46,949 nucleotides of DNA from Oscillospiraceae bacterium (GTDB lineage Bacteria; Bacillota; Clostridia; Oscillospirales; Oscillospiraceae), in assembly GCA_017411265.1 (NCBI GenBank), contig JAFRDL010000025.1:1-46949 (forward strand), in the 5' to 3' direction. The first letter of the stretch is position 1, and every line of letters begins with the position of its first letter. Below the pieces are notes generated by a model. The model saw only the letters and a program-made list of their open reading frames with translations. It had not been told where the DNA came from and made no database searches. Position numbers and translations under genes: made by a program. Below are positions 17,546-26,075 of the stretch, piece after piece.

Positions 17546-18465
17546 ATATCGTTTTCATGGGTACCCCGGACTTTGCCGAGGCGTCCCTGCGTGCGCTGCT
17601 GGATACCTCGCATACGGTGACCGCCGTGTTTACCCAGCCGGACAGGCCCCGGGGACGTGGTATGAAGGAGAGCTTCTCCCCGGTGAAAACGCTGGCGGTG
17701 GAAAGGGGCCTGCCCGTTTTCCAGCCCGAGACCTTCAAGGACGGTGCGGCGACGGAGCGGCTGCGCTCCCTGGCCCCGGATCTTCTTGTGGTCGTTGCCT
17801 ACGGGCGGATCCTGCCGCTGTCTTTTCTGGATGTGGCCAGACAGGGGAGCATCAATCTTCACGGATCTCTGCTGCCCCGGTATCGGGGCGCCGCCCCCAT
17901 CCAGTGGGCTGTGCTGAACGGAGACAAAACCACGGGCGTATCCGTGCAGTTCATGGCGGCCGCCATGGACGCCGGGGACGTGATCGCCAGCCGGGAGACG
18001 GAGATCGGGGAGTTCGAGACCTCCGGGCAGCTTTTTGACCGGCTGATGGTCATGGGCGCGGAGCTGCTGGTCGAGACGGTGGACCGTATCGCCGCCGGGG
18101 ACGTGAAGCGAATTCCGCAGGACGAGACGCAGGCGACCTTCACCCGTATGCTGGACAAATCCATGTGCCCCATCGACTGGACGCGCTCGCCCCGGGAGAT
18201 CGTGAAGCATATCTGCGGCCTGGACCCCTGGCCGGTGGCCACCGCGGAGCTGGGCGGAACGTCGTTCCGTGTGTTCGGCGCGGAGTATACGGACAACGCC
18301 ACGGCGCTTGCCCCCGGAAAGATCGTCTCCGCGGGAAAGGCGGGGATCGAGGTCGCCTGCGGCGGGGGAAGGACCCTGCGCATCACCGAGGTCCAGCCCG
18401 CCGGGAAAAAGCGTATGAGCGCCGGTGCCTTTCTTCTGGGCCATCCCCTGAAAGCCGATGAGTGA
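17542..18465 (+). CDS. fmt: Methionyl-tRNA formyltransferase
   Basis: Formylates initiator Met-tRNA using 10-formyl-THF. Recognised from MNIVFMGTPDFAEASLRAL, VFTQPDRPRGRGMK, LVVVAYGRILP and SINLHGSLLPRYRGAAPIQWA (catalytic Asn and His in this block). DAGDVI and the C-terminal oligonucleotide-binding domain follow. The 307-residue length is usual. It overlaps def and rsmB. Confidence 0.97.
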   Translation: MNIVFMGTPDFAEASLRALLDTSHTVTAVFTQPDRPRGRGMKESFSPVKTLAVERGLPVFQPETFKDGAATERLRSLAPDLLVVVAYGRILPLSFLDVARQGSINLHGSLLPRYRGAAPIQWAVLNGDKTTGVSVQFMAAAMDAGDVIASRETEIGEFETSGQLFDRLMVMGAELLVETVDRIAAGDVKRIPQDETQATFTRMLDKSMCPIDWTRSPREIVKHICGLDPWPVATAELGGTSFRVFGAEYTDNATALAPGKIVSAGKAGIEVACGGGRTLRITEVQPAGKKRMSAGAFLLGHPLKADE

Positions 18466-19768
18466 CGGGATCTCCAAAGCGAGAGAGGCGGCACTGTATG
18501 TGTTGGGCCGCTGCCGCCGGTTTGACGCCTGGTCCCCCCAGACGCTCCAGCGGGCTGCGGAAAAGTTTTTCCTGGACGGGCGGGATGCGGCACTGTGCAG
18601 CCGCCTTTGTTTGACGGTGCTCCAGAACGCGGCTCTCTGCGACTTCTATATCGGCTGCTTCGCCGACCGGAGTCCGCAGCAGCTCCAGCCCCAGGTGCTG
18701 GACATCCTCCGGCTGGGCGTATGCCAGATCCTTTTTATGGATAAGATCCCTGTGTCTGCGGCGGTGGACCAGTCGGTCTCTCTGACGAGGCGCACGGCCC
18801 CAAGGGCCGCCGGAATGGTGAACGCCGTTCTGCGACGCGTGGCGGAGCACAGAGATGATCTGCCGGAGATCCCCTGTTCCGGAACGGCGGAGGAGCTCTC
18901 CGTCCGATACAGCCATCCCCTGTGGCTCTGCGAGAAGCTGACGGGGGAGAAGGGGTATTCCTTTACCCGGGAGTACTTGGCGGCAAACAACCGGGAAGCG
19001 GATCTCACGGTGAGTGTGAACCTGTGCCGGACCGATGCCGTCTCTTTGATGGAACGGTTCCGGGAGCAGGGGATCGATGTCCGCCGAAGCGAGCTCTCAC
19101 CGCTTTCCCTTGTTCTTCAATACAAGGGAAAGATCGACGACCTGCCCGGTTTTTCGGAGGGAGAATTTTTTGTCCAGGACGCCGCGGCCGCCATGGCGGT
19201 GATCTGCGCCGGACCGGCGCCCGGGATGCGGGTGCTGGACGCCTGCGCCGCTCCGGGAGGAAAGAGCTTTCTCTGCGCCAGCCTGATGGGGGACGGCGGG
19301 GAGATCCTCTCCTGCGATCTCCATGCCAAGAAACTGGATCGGATCGCGGAAAGCGCGTCCCGGCTGGGTTTTACCTCCATTCGGACCGCGCCCATGGACG
19401 CCGCGGAGCCCTTGGAACCGATGAAGGGTGGCTTTGATCTCGTGCTGGCGGACGCGCCTTGCTCCGGAATGGGCGTGATCCGGAAGAAGCCGGAGATCCG
19501 CTACAAGGATTCGGAAGCACTGGCCGGCCTTCCGGCGGTACAGAGGCGGATCCTTTCCGGGGCTGCAGGCTGCGTTCGCCCGGGGGGAACGCTGGTGTAT
19601 TCCACGTGTACCGTTCTCCCGGAGGAAAACGAGGACGTCGTCGGGGCGTTCCTTGCCGGACACCCGGATTTTCGACAGGAGGAGGCCAGGACCATATGGC
19701 CCCAGGAATACGATACGGACGGCTTTTTCTATTGCCGGATGAGGCGAAATGACCCGGATCAACGATAA
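18458..19768 (+). CDS. rsmB: 16S rRNA (cytosine-967-C5) methyltransferase
   Basis: SAM-dependent rRNA methylase. The N-terminal NusB-like helical domain (about 1-140; AREAALYVLGRCRRF, VPVSAAVDQSVSLTRR-type core) is followed by the Rossmann domain. That domain has VLDACAAPGGKSFL for SAM binding, DAPCSGMGVIRKKPEIRY with one of the two catalytic Cys, and LVYSTCTVLPEENEDVV with the other. At 436 residues it is full length. It overlaps fmt by 8 bp and rlmN by 20 bp. Confidence 0.96.
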   Translation: MSDGISKAREAALYVLGRCRRFDAWSPQTLQRAAEKFFLDGRDAALCSRLCLTVLQNAALCDFYIGCFADRSPQQLQPQVLDILRLGVCQILFMDKIPVSAAVDQSVSLTRRTAPRAAGMVNAVLRRVAEHRDDLPEIPCSGTAEELSVRYSHPLWLCEKLTGEKGYSFTREYLAANNREADLTVSVNLCRTDAVSLMERFREQGIDVRRSELSPLSLVLQYKGKIDDLPGFSEGEFFVQDAAAAMAVICAGPAPGMRVLDACAAPGGKSFLCASLMGDGGEILSCDLHAKKLDRIAESASRLGFTSIRTAPMDAAEPLEPMKGGFDLVLADAPCSGMGVIRKKPEIRYKDSEALAGLPAVQRRILSGAAGCVRPGGTLVYSTCTVLPEENEDVVGAFLAGHPDFRQEEARTIWPQEYDTDGFFYCRMRRNDPDQR

Positions 19769-20798
19769 AATCGACATCAAATCCCTGCTGCCCGAGGAGC
19801 TTTCCGCGCTCCTCAAAGAGATGGGGCAGCCCGGCTACCGGGCAGGGCAGCTGTTTTCCTGGCTGTCGGGAGGCTGCGGAGACTGGGAGGAGATGACCAA
19901 CCTCCCGAAGACTCTCCGGACCGCGCTGTCGGAAAGCAGCCATCTCTATGCCCCAAAGGTGCTCCGTCGGCAGGAATCGGCCCAGGACGGCACCATAAAG
20001 TTCCTCTGGGAACTGTACGACGGCAACGCGGTGGAGACGGTGGTGATGCGCTATCACTACGGCAACACGGTGTGCATCTCCTCGCAGGTGGGCTGTGCGC
20101 AGGGCTGCGCCTTCTGCGCCTCCGCCATTGGAGGGAAGATCCGGGATCTCACGGCGTCGGAGATGCTGGACGAGGTGATCTGGTCGGAGAAGGAATCCGG
20201 CCTTCCCGTCGGCCACATCGTCCTCATGGGCATCGGGGAACCGCTGGACAACTTTGACAACGTGATGCGGTTTCTGGAGCTGGTGAATCATCCCCGGGGA
20301 CGGAACATCGGCATGCGGCATATTTCCCTCTCCACCTGCGGCATCCTGGAGCGGTTTGACGACCTGGCGGAGCGGGATCTGCAGCTGACGCTGTCCGTGT
20401 CCCTTCACGCGCCGGACGACGAGACACGAAGCCGGCTCATGCCGGCCAACCGGGGCCGCGGGGTGGACGAGCTTTTCCGGAAGTGCGGGGAATACTACCG
20501 GCGCACCGGACGGCGCATTTCTTTCGAATACGCCATGATCGACGGCGTGAACGACTCCCCGGAGCAGGCGGAACTGCTGGCCCGCCGGGTAAAGCCGCTG
20601 GGGGCGCATGTGAATCTGATCCCGCTCAACCATGTGGATGAGCGCCGCTTTGAGCCTTCCTCGCCGGAAAGCCTCCGGCGGTTTACCGAGATCTTGACCA
20701 AAAACGGTGTGAACGTGACGGTACGACGCCGGCTGGGCAGCGACGTGGACGCGTCCTGCGGCCAGCTCCGGCGAAAAACAGTGAGGGAAACGAAATGA
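19749..20798 (+). CDS. rlmN: Dual-specificity 23S rRNA/tRNA adenine-C2 methyltransferase (radical SAM)
   Basis: Methylates A2503 of 23S rRNA and A37 of some tRNAs. The radical-SAM cluster motif is VGCAQGCAFC (CxxxCxxC). The methyl-carrying Cys pair is represented by HISLSTCGIL and the C-terminal DVDASCGQLRRK. The MGIGEPLDNFDNVMRFL segment is also characteristic. The 349-residue length is standard. It overlaps the phosphatase gene by 4 bp. Confidence 0.97.
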   Translation: MTRINDKIDIKSLLPEELSALLKEMGQPGYRAGQLFSWLSGGCGDWEEMTNLPKTLRTALSESSHLYAPKVLRRQESAQDGTIKFLWELYDGNAVETVVMRYHYGNTVCISSQVGCAQGCAFCASAIGGKIRDLTASEMLDEVIWSEKESGLPVGHIVLMGIGEPLDNFDNVMRFLELVNHPRGRNIGMRHISLSTCGILERFDDLAERDLQLTLSVSLHAPDDETRSRLMPANRGRGVDELFRKCGEYYRRTGRRISFEYAMIDGVNDSPEQAELLARRVKPLGAHVNLIPLNHVDERRFEPSSPESLRRFTEILTKNGVNVTVRRRLGSDVDASCGQLRRKTVRETK

Positions 20799-21526
20799 CG
20801 ATCTTTGGCATTTCCGACAGAGGAGCTGTCCGCCGGTCCAACCAGGACTCCTTCCGATTCCGAACGGATGAGGCGGGGGAGCAGGCTTCGGCGGTGCTTT
20901 GCGACGGGATGGGCGGCGCCAAAAGCGGCGAGATCGCCTCCTCCATCGCGGCGGAAACGTTCCTGTCCGCCTCCTGGGAGGATATGGAGCAGCAGCCGGA
21001 TACGGACCTTGCCGACATCGGGCGGGAAAGCGCCGCCTACGCCAATCTGAAGGTTTACGACAGGGCGTACCGGGATCCGGATTGCCAGGGGATGGGGACC
21101 ACGCTGGTTGCCGTTCTGGTGCGGCGGGACAGCGCCGTGATCGTCAATATCGGCGACAGCCGGGGCTACTGGTTCGCCGACGGGCACATCCAGCAGGTGA
21201 CCCGGGACCATTCCCACGTTCAGGAACTGGTGGATATGGGATTCATCACACAGTCGGAGGCCCGCTCCCACCCAAGGAAAAACCTGATCACCCGGGCGGT
21301 CGGACTGGAAAAACGGATGTTCAGCGACATCTTCCGCATGGACCTTCATGCGGGCGACCGCATCCTGCTCTGCTCGGACGGACTGAGCAATCTGGTAACG
21401 GAACAGGAGCTTTCAGAGGTCCTTTCGGGACAATCGGAACTGGAGCCGTGCTGCCGAGAACTGCTGAAAATGGCGTTGGATCGCGGCGCGCCGGACAATG
21501 TGACCATTGTATTGCTGGAGCGGTAA
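20795..21526 (+). CDS. prpC: PP2C-type Ser/Thr protein phosphatase (PrpC/Stp)
   Basis: Mn2+-dependent phosphatase expected to oppose the PASTA kinase encoded next. Metal-binding and family motifs are RGAVRRSNQDSFR, VLCDGMGGAKSGEIAS, NIGDSRGYW, TRDHSHVQELVD, LLCSDGLSNLV and APDNVTIVLL. The 243-residue length is typical. The gap to prkC is 42 bp. The pairing is conserved across Firmicutes. Confidence 0.96.
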   Translation: MTIFGISDRGAVRRSNQDSFRFRTDEAGEQASAVLCDGMGGAKSGEIASSIAAETFLSASWEDMEQQPDTDLADIGRESAAYANLKVYDRAYRDPDCQGMGTTLVAVLVRRDSAVIVNIGDSRGYWFADGHIQQVTRDHSHVQELVDMGFITQSEARSHPRKNLITRAVGLEKRMFSDIFRMDLHAGDRILLCSDGLSNLVTEQELSEVLSGQSELEPCCRELLKMALDRGAPDNVTIVLLER

Positions 21527-21568
21527 GCTCCCGGCGCCGGAGACCATCAGATCCAATGGGGGAACGAT

Positions 21569-23314
21569 ATGGATTACGAACAGACTGACATTTTTCCGGG
21601 CATGATCCTGGAAGACCGATATGAGCTGCTGGAGCAGATCGGCAGCGGCGGCATGGCGGTGGTGTACCGCGCCATGGACACCCGGCTGAACCGGTATGTA
21701 GCCGTGAAGATCATGCGCCGCGAGCTGGCCAGCAACGAAAAATTCCGTCACCGGTTCCAGACGGAATCGCAGGCCATCGCCATGCTCAGCCATCCCAACA
21801 TCGTGAACGTCTTCGATGTGAGTCACTCGGACAGCATCGAATACATCGTCATGGAACTGATCAACGGGGAGACGCTGAAGCAGTATCTCCGCCGCCAGGG
21901 GCGTCTCGGCACCCGGCAGATGCTGAACTATTCCATACAGATCGCCAAGGCGCTGTCCCATGCCCACGGCAAGGGCGTCATTCACCGGGACATCAAGCCA
22001 CAGAATATCCTCGTGGTGGAGGACGGGACCGTCAAGGTGGCCGATTTCGGTATCGCGGACCTGCAGTCCGAGGTCCCGGACGTGGAAAACGAGGCCATCG
22101 GCTCCGTGCATTATATCTCCCCCGAGCAGGCGCGGGGACTTCCCGTGGACGCCCGCAGCGATATCTACTCCCTGGGCATCGTCATGTACGAGATGCTCTC
22201 CGGCAAGCTCCCCTTCGACGGGGACGACGACCGTGCCATCGCGCTCAAGCATTTGTCCGCGATACCCACGCCTCTCCGTGAGATCGACCCCAAGATCCCC
22301 AAGGATCTGGAAGCCATCGTCATGAAAGCCATGGCTCCCTATCTGGAGGATCGCTACCAGACGGCGGACGCGCTGATCGCGGATCTGGAGAAGTTCCGCA
22401 AGACCGTCATCGGCGCCTTTGAAGCGCCGGACGGCAACGTGGTGCCCGTGAGCTCCACCGGGGAGATGAGCCGGGAGAGCTATGTCCGCCGACGCCGGCG
22501 GGCGGGCCGGGTGAGCATGCTCTCCGGGATCTTCGGCGTGCTGGCCTTTATTCTGATCCTGGCGGTTTTCCTTTGGAATTACTGGCTCCGTGACATTTTC
22601 ACCGTGAACGAGCGGATCACCATCCCCAACTTCGTGGGCAGCAACTACGAGACCATCATCAACAGCAAAAATTTCAAGAGCTCCTTCAATTTCAATCTGA
22701 CCTATGAAATCGACCCCGAGGTGGAAAAGGGCGTCATCATCGGCCAGTCTCCCGAGGCCGGCAAGAGCTATATGCTCACCGAGGACGGCATCAACGTGGA
22801 TCTCACCATCTCCACCGGCGTGATGCTGGTACAGATCCCGGAATCCCTGAGCGGCGATTACCGGGAGGTCACCAGCGAGCTGGAGAAGCTGGGCTTCAAT
22901 GTGGAAAAACTCTATGTTTCCTCCAACGACGTGGCGCTGGATTCCGTCATCGACATCAGCCCCGCGCCCGGGGAGCGGCTCCCCGCCGGGGCCACGGTGT
23001 ATGTCACCATCAGCCTGGGACCGGATGAGGAGACTGTGATCATGCCGTATCTGGTGGGCGACACCCAGCAGAATGCGGAGGCGCAGATCGAGGCGCTTCG
23101 GCTCACGCTTGTTTCGGTGAGCGCTGTATACAACAAGAACGTGCCCGCTGGCTGTGTGGTCAGCCAGAACGTGGACGCCGGGACGGAGATCCCCGTCCAG
23201 TCCAAAATCTACCTCCAGATCTCCCTGGGGCCGGAGTTCACGCCCACGCCGGAGCCCACCGCCGCGCCCGCTCCCACGGAGGAGCCTGCGTATCAGCCGG
23301 AAGTGGTGGGCTGA
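21569..23314 (+). CDS. prkC: Ser/Thr protein kinase with PASTA repeats (PrkC/Stk)
   Basis: Transmembrane kinase that senses muropeptides or lipid II and phosphorylates cytoplasmic targets. The kinase domain (about 10-275) has the P-loop IGSGGMAVVYRA, VAVKIM with the catalytic Lys, HRDIKPQNIL, DFGIA and the SPEQARG P+1 region. A basic juxtamembrane stretch (RRRRRAGR) precedes one membrane helix (about 318-338). Three extracellular PASTA repeats follow, starting near IPNFVGSNYETI, VQIPESLSGDYREVTSEL and MPYLVGDTQQNAEAQIEAL. The C-terminus is a Pro/Thr/Glu-rich tail of about 25 residues. The 581-residue length is normal for three repeats. Confidence 0.97.
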   Translation: MDYEQTDIFPGMILEDRYELLEQIGSGGMAVVYRAMDTRLNRYVAVKIMRRELASNEKFRHRFQTESQAIAMLSHPNIVNVFDVSHSDSIEYIVMELINGETLKQYLRRQGRLGTRQMLNYSIQIAKALSHAHGKGVIHRDIKPQNILVVEDGTVKVADFGIADLQSEVPDVENEAIGSVHYISPEQARGLPVDARSDIYSLGIVMYEMLSGKLPFDGDDDRAIALKHLSAIPTPLREIDPKIPKDLEAIVMKAMAPYLEDRYQTADALIADLEKFRKTVIGAFEAPDGNVVPVSSTGEMSRESYVRRRRRAGRVSMLSGIFGVLAFILILAVFLWNYWLRDIFTVNERITIPNFVGSNYETIINSKNFKSSFNFNLTYEIDPEVEKGVIIGQSPEAGKSYMLTEDGINVDLTISTGVMLVQIPESLSGDYREVTSELEKLGFNVEKLYVSSNDVALDSVIDISPAPGERLPAGATVYVTISLGPDEETVIMPYLVGDTQQNAEAQIEALRLTLVSVSAVYNKNVPAGCVVSQNVDAGTEIPVQSKIYLQISLGPEFTPTPEPTAAPAPTEEPAYQPEVVG

Positions 23315-23316
23315 GC

Positions 23317-24207
23317 ATGACCGAGGGACGGATCGTCAAAGCCCTCAGCGGCTATTACTATGTTCAGACGGAAACCGGCCTCGTCACCTGCCGGGCCAGG
23401 GGCAAATTCCGACTGGACGGGACGAGCCCGCTTGTGGGCGACCGCGTGGCCCTTGCGCACAGCGCCGACGGCACAGGCAGCGTCCGGGAGATCCTGCCCC
23501 GGCGAAACTGGTTTATCCGTCCGGCGGTGGCCAACATCGACCTTATGGTCATGGTGGCGGCGGCGGTGAATCCGGTCACCGACCCGTTTCTCATCGATCG
23601 GGTGTCCGCGCTGGCCGTCTGGCACGACTGCGATTTCCTTGTCTGCGTGAACAAGACGGACATGGACCCCGGCGACAGCCTTTTTTCCACCTACGCCGCC
23701 TCCGGCATCCCGGTGATCCGCACCAGCGCGGAGACCGGGGAGGGGCTGGATGAGCTTCGCGAGCGTCTTGCGGGCCGGGTCTGCGCCTTTACCGGGAATT
23801 CCGGCGTAGGTAAGACCAGCCTTCTCAACGCGCTGGATCCCACGCTGATGCTCCGCACCGGCGAGGTGAGCGAGAGTCTGGGCCGGGGACGGCATACCAC
23901 CCGTCATGTCGAGCTCTTCGCTCTGCCCTTCGGCGGATACATAGCGGACACTCCGGGCTTCGGCTCCTTTGATGTGGAGCAGATGGAGTCCATCCGTCCC
24001 GCGCAGCTCCAATACTGCTTCCCGGAATTCGAGCCGTACCTGGACCGGTGCCGCTTTGCCGACTGTACGCACCGGAAGGAGCCGGGCTGCGCAGTCCGGG
24101 CGGCTCTGGACGCCGGAGCGATCCCCCCATCCCGGTATGAGTCCTACGTCCGTCTGTGGGAACAGGCCAACAAGACCCGTGACTGGGAACGAAAGGAAAA
24201 AGAATAA
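23317..24207 (+). CDS. rsgA: Ribosome small-subunit GTPase RsgA
   Basis: Circularly permuted GTPase acting late in 30S assembly. The N-terminal OB fold (GRIVKALSGYYYVQT) comes first. The permuted G motifs follow: NKTD (G4), TSAETGEGLDEL, then P-loop TGNSGVGKTSLLNAL (G1), TTRHVEL (G2) and DTPGFGSFD (G3). The C-terminal zinc finger is CRFADCTHRKEPGCAV. The 296-residue length is usual. ATG 23317 lies two bases after the prkC stop. It ends the long operon; rpe, which follows in B. subtilis, is absent. Confidence 0.96.
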   Translation: MTEGRIVKALSGYYYVQTETGLVTCRARGKFRLDGTSPLVGDRVALAHSADGTGSVREILPRRNWFIRPAVANIDLMVMVAAAVNPVTDPFLIDRVSALAVWHDCDFLVCVNKTDMDPGDSLFSTYAASGIPVIRTSAETGEGLDELRERLAGRVCAFTGNSGVGKTSLLNALDPTLMLRTGEVSESLGRGRHTTRHVELFALPFGGYIADTPGFGSFDVEQMESIRPAQLQYCFPEFEPYLDRCRFADCTHRKEPGCAVRAALDAGAIPPSRYESYVRLWEQANKTRDWERKEKE

Positions 24208-24211
24208 CGAC

Positions 24212-24257
24212 GATCCCTCCTGCGGCATAGAATGGAAAAACGGCTGCGGGAGGGATC
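24212..24257 (+). promoter_or_regulatory. Hairpin with sporulation-type -10 in its loop and RBS in its right arm
   Basis: Left arm 24212-24226 and right arm 24243-24257 form 15 bp with two G-U pairs; the loop is 24227-24242. CATAGAAT (24226-24233) matches CATAnnnT, with GAATAAC (24202-24208) as a possible -35. The expected start is near 24240, just before the right arm, which carries GGGAGGG for the ATG at 24261. It shares GATCCCTCC and GCATAGAATGGA with the element at 6852. Confidence 0.55.
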
Positions 24258-24260
24258 TTT

Positions 24261-24422
24261 ATGCGCTGTCCCGGACGGAAACCGGGGGTCGTCGGCTGCA
24301 TCGCCATCGGTTTGGGTGTTTTTATTCTGCTCACGCTGATCCTGCCGGCGGGCTTCTGGTGGTTTGCCTTGGGCGTGGGACTGATCGTTTTCGGCGCGGC
24401 GGCGTGTACGCGGTGCCGGTGA
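24261..24422 (+). CDS. Small (53 aa) membrane protein, possibly sporulation-linked
   Basis: A short gene: MRCPGRKPGVVGCIAIGLGV at the N-terminus, then hydrophobic segments around GCIAIGLGVFILLTLIL and FWWFALGVGLIVFGAAA separated by PAGFWW, ending TRCR. It would be a two-helix hairpin in the membrane with a Cys near each terminus. GGGAGGG is six bases before ATG, in the right arm of the hairpin described at 24212. The CATAGAAT element and the SPOCS/LysM gene just downstream suggest expression during sporulation. I do not recognise a named family. Confidence 0.65.
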   Translation: MRCPGRKPGVVGCIAIGLGVFILLTLILPAGFWWFALGVGLIVFGAAACTRCR

Positions 24423-24425
24423 GGA

Positions 24426-24452
24426 ATAACCCGTGACAGGCTCTCATAGGCT
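24426..24452 (+). promoter_or_regulatory. Candidate SigE-type promoter of the SipL-like gene
   Basis: GAATAAC with ATA at 24426-24428, 16 bp, then CATAGGCT (24445-24452), which fits ATA-N16-18-CATAnnnT. It overlaps the stop of the 53-aa gene and lies 54 bp before ATG 24506. Confidence 0.5.
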
Positions 24453-24505
24453 TGGGGTGAAAGAAACGGAACCCTACGGATTAATCAGCAAGGAGAGATC
24501 TGTCT

Positions 24506-25999
24506 ATGGAGATACAACTCAAGAAGGAAACGCTTCACTGCTTCCTGCCGGTCTACGCGAAGACCGCACAGGGCGAGTACTCCTCCGAGGCCGTCGTGCC
24601 CGATACCATGCCGGACATCGTTCGGATCCTGGACACGTCGGCCGCCGTATATCTCCGGGGACGAACCATATCGGACGGCCGGATCGCCCTGGAGGGAGAG
24701 ATCCAGGGTACGATCCTCTATCTGGGGGAGGAGGGAGACCGTATCCGGAAGCTGGATCTCCGGCTTCCCTGGGCTCTGTCGCTGGAGGACGGGGATATCC
24801 GGGAATCGGACGTTCTTGCCGCGGAGGTTCGTCTCGCGTCGGCAGCGGGCCGGGCGTTGAACCCGCGAAAAGTTGAGCTCTCGGCAGAGGTCGCCGCCTC
24901 TGTCGCTGTGTTCCGGGAGACGTGCGTCAGCATCCCCACCGGAGCGGATGATCCGGCGATCCAGACCCTGACAAGGGAGCAGCGGTTCGGCGGCGTCGCC
25001 GGTATCCGGCAGAAGAGCTTCGTAGTGACGGAGGAGCTGTCTCTGCCGGCCGCCAGTCCCGGCATCGACACGATCCTCTGCTATCGGGCGGACGCTTCGG
25101 TGGAGGAGACAAAAGCCGTGGCGGGAAAGACCATCCTCCAGGGCAACGTCCGTGTTCTCATGCAGTATCTGGACACGGAAGGAGCGCCTGAGCAGGAGGT
25201 CTTTACCGTTCCGTTCTCCCAGATTATGGAGTCGCCGGAGGAGGACGCCGCGGTCTCCCGCATCCTGATCCAGCCGGACGCCTGTTATCTGGAAACGGTG
25301 CCGGGGACCTACGGCTCGTCGACCATCCATCTGGAGATGCATCTGCTGGCGCAGGGCATCTTTCTGGCGGAGAGGGAGATGGACGTTCTGGCGGACGCCT
25401 ACAGTGTGCGTCATCCCTGCGTGATGGAGACCGAGACGGCGGAGCTGTTGGGCACCGTTCGCCCGATCATAATGCGGGACACCCTTCGGGACGCGATGGA
25501 AACGGTTGACCCGCCCGGGGAGCTTCTGTACGGACGGGCGGAAGCAGCTCTTCCGGTGCGGCGGGAGAACAGCGTCGTCCTCCCGGTGACCATCCGCGCT
25601 CTGTATCGGAACGAGCAGGGAGAGTATGCCTCCGTGAGCCGCCATATGGAGGCGGAGCTTTCGTCTCCGGCGGCGGACGGGGAGGGGCTGGCGATGGATG
25701 CGCCCATTCCCGACGAACCGTATTTTACCCTGACGGGCGGCGGCGTGGAATTCCGGCTGCCCCTGGAGCTCCGCGGCGTTGCAACGGAAAACAGGAAGCA
25801 GGATCTGATCTGCTCAATGGAGGTGGATGAGGATACGGACGCCCTGCCGCCGGACGCCCCTTCCCTCATACTGGTACGCCAGGGAGAGGAAGGCCTTTGG
25901 GCTCTGGCCAAGCGGTACCGTTCCACGGAGGAGATGATCCGGACCGTGAATCCGGATTCGGTATCCGGCGATCTTCTGTTGATTCCCCGGGCGAGATGA
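24506..25999 (+). CDS. SPOCS (DUF3794) and LysM protein, SipL-like spore coat morphogenesis factor
   Basis: A 497-residue protein. The N-terminal two-thirds is built of repeated beta-rich SPOCS-type units (for example KTAQGEYSSEAVVPDTMPDIVRILD, and later VEETKAVAGKTILQGNVRVLMQYLD). The last 45 residues are a LysM domain (LILVRQGEEGLWALAKRYRSTEEMIRTVN, ending LLIPRAR). This arrangement and length match SipL of Clostridioides difficile, which binds the ATPase SpoIVA to anchor the coat; spoIVA is also in this window (43001). There is no signal peptide, consistent with a mother-cell cytoplasmic protein. ATG 24506 follows AAGGAGAG. The SPOCS-LysM assignment is firm; the SipL ortholog call is inferred. 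Confidence 0.82.
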   Translation: MEIQLKKETLHCFLPVYAKTAQGEYSSEAVVPDTMPDIVRILDTSAAVYLRGRTISDGRIALEGEIQGTILYLGEEGDRIRKLDLRLPWALSLEDGDIRESDVLAAEVRLASAAGRALNPRKVELSAEVAASVAVFRETCVSIPTGADDPAIQTLTREQRFGGVAGIRQKSFVVTEELSLPAASPGIDTILCYRADASVEETKAVAGKTILQGNVRVLMQYLDTEGAPEQEVFTVPFSQIMESPEEDAAVSRILIQPDACYLETVPGTYGSSTIHLEMHLLAQGIFLAEREMDVLADAYSVRHPCVMETETAELLGTVRPIIMRDTLRDAMETVDPPGELLYGRAEAALPVRRENSVVLPVTIRALYRNEQGEYASVSRHMEAELSSPAADGEGLAMDAPIPDEPYFTLTGGGVEFRLPLELRGVATENRKQDLICSMEVDEDTDALPPDAPSLILVRQGEEGLWALAKRYRSTEEMIRTVNPDSVSGDLLLIPRAR

Positions 26000-26009
26000 C
26001 GCTTCCCCC

Positions 26010-26038
26010 TTGCCATCGGCCGAAAGGAGTGTTATAAT
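26010..26038 (+). promoter_or_regulatory. Promoter of yebC
   Basis: -35 TTGCCA (26010-26015), 17 bp, -10 TATAAT (26033-26038). The expected start is about 26045. CCCC follows the -10 directly and could pair with the GGGGGA ribosome binding site at 26062, a weak version of the arrangement at 6852. Confidence 0.75.
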
Positions 26039-26075
26039 CCCCACATGTGAAATAAAAATATGGGGGAATCTCAGC

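Noticed and set aside
6852-24257. The two similar hairpins as a transposable or REP-type repeat
   Set aside because: They share only two short blocks, which correspond to the anti-RBS and the -10. There are no target duplications or further copies in the window.
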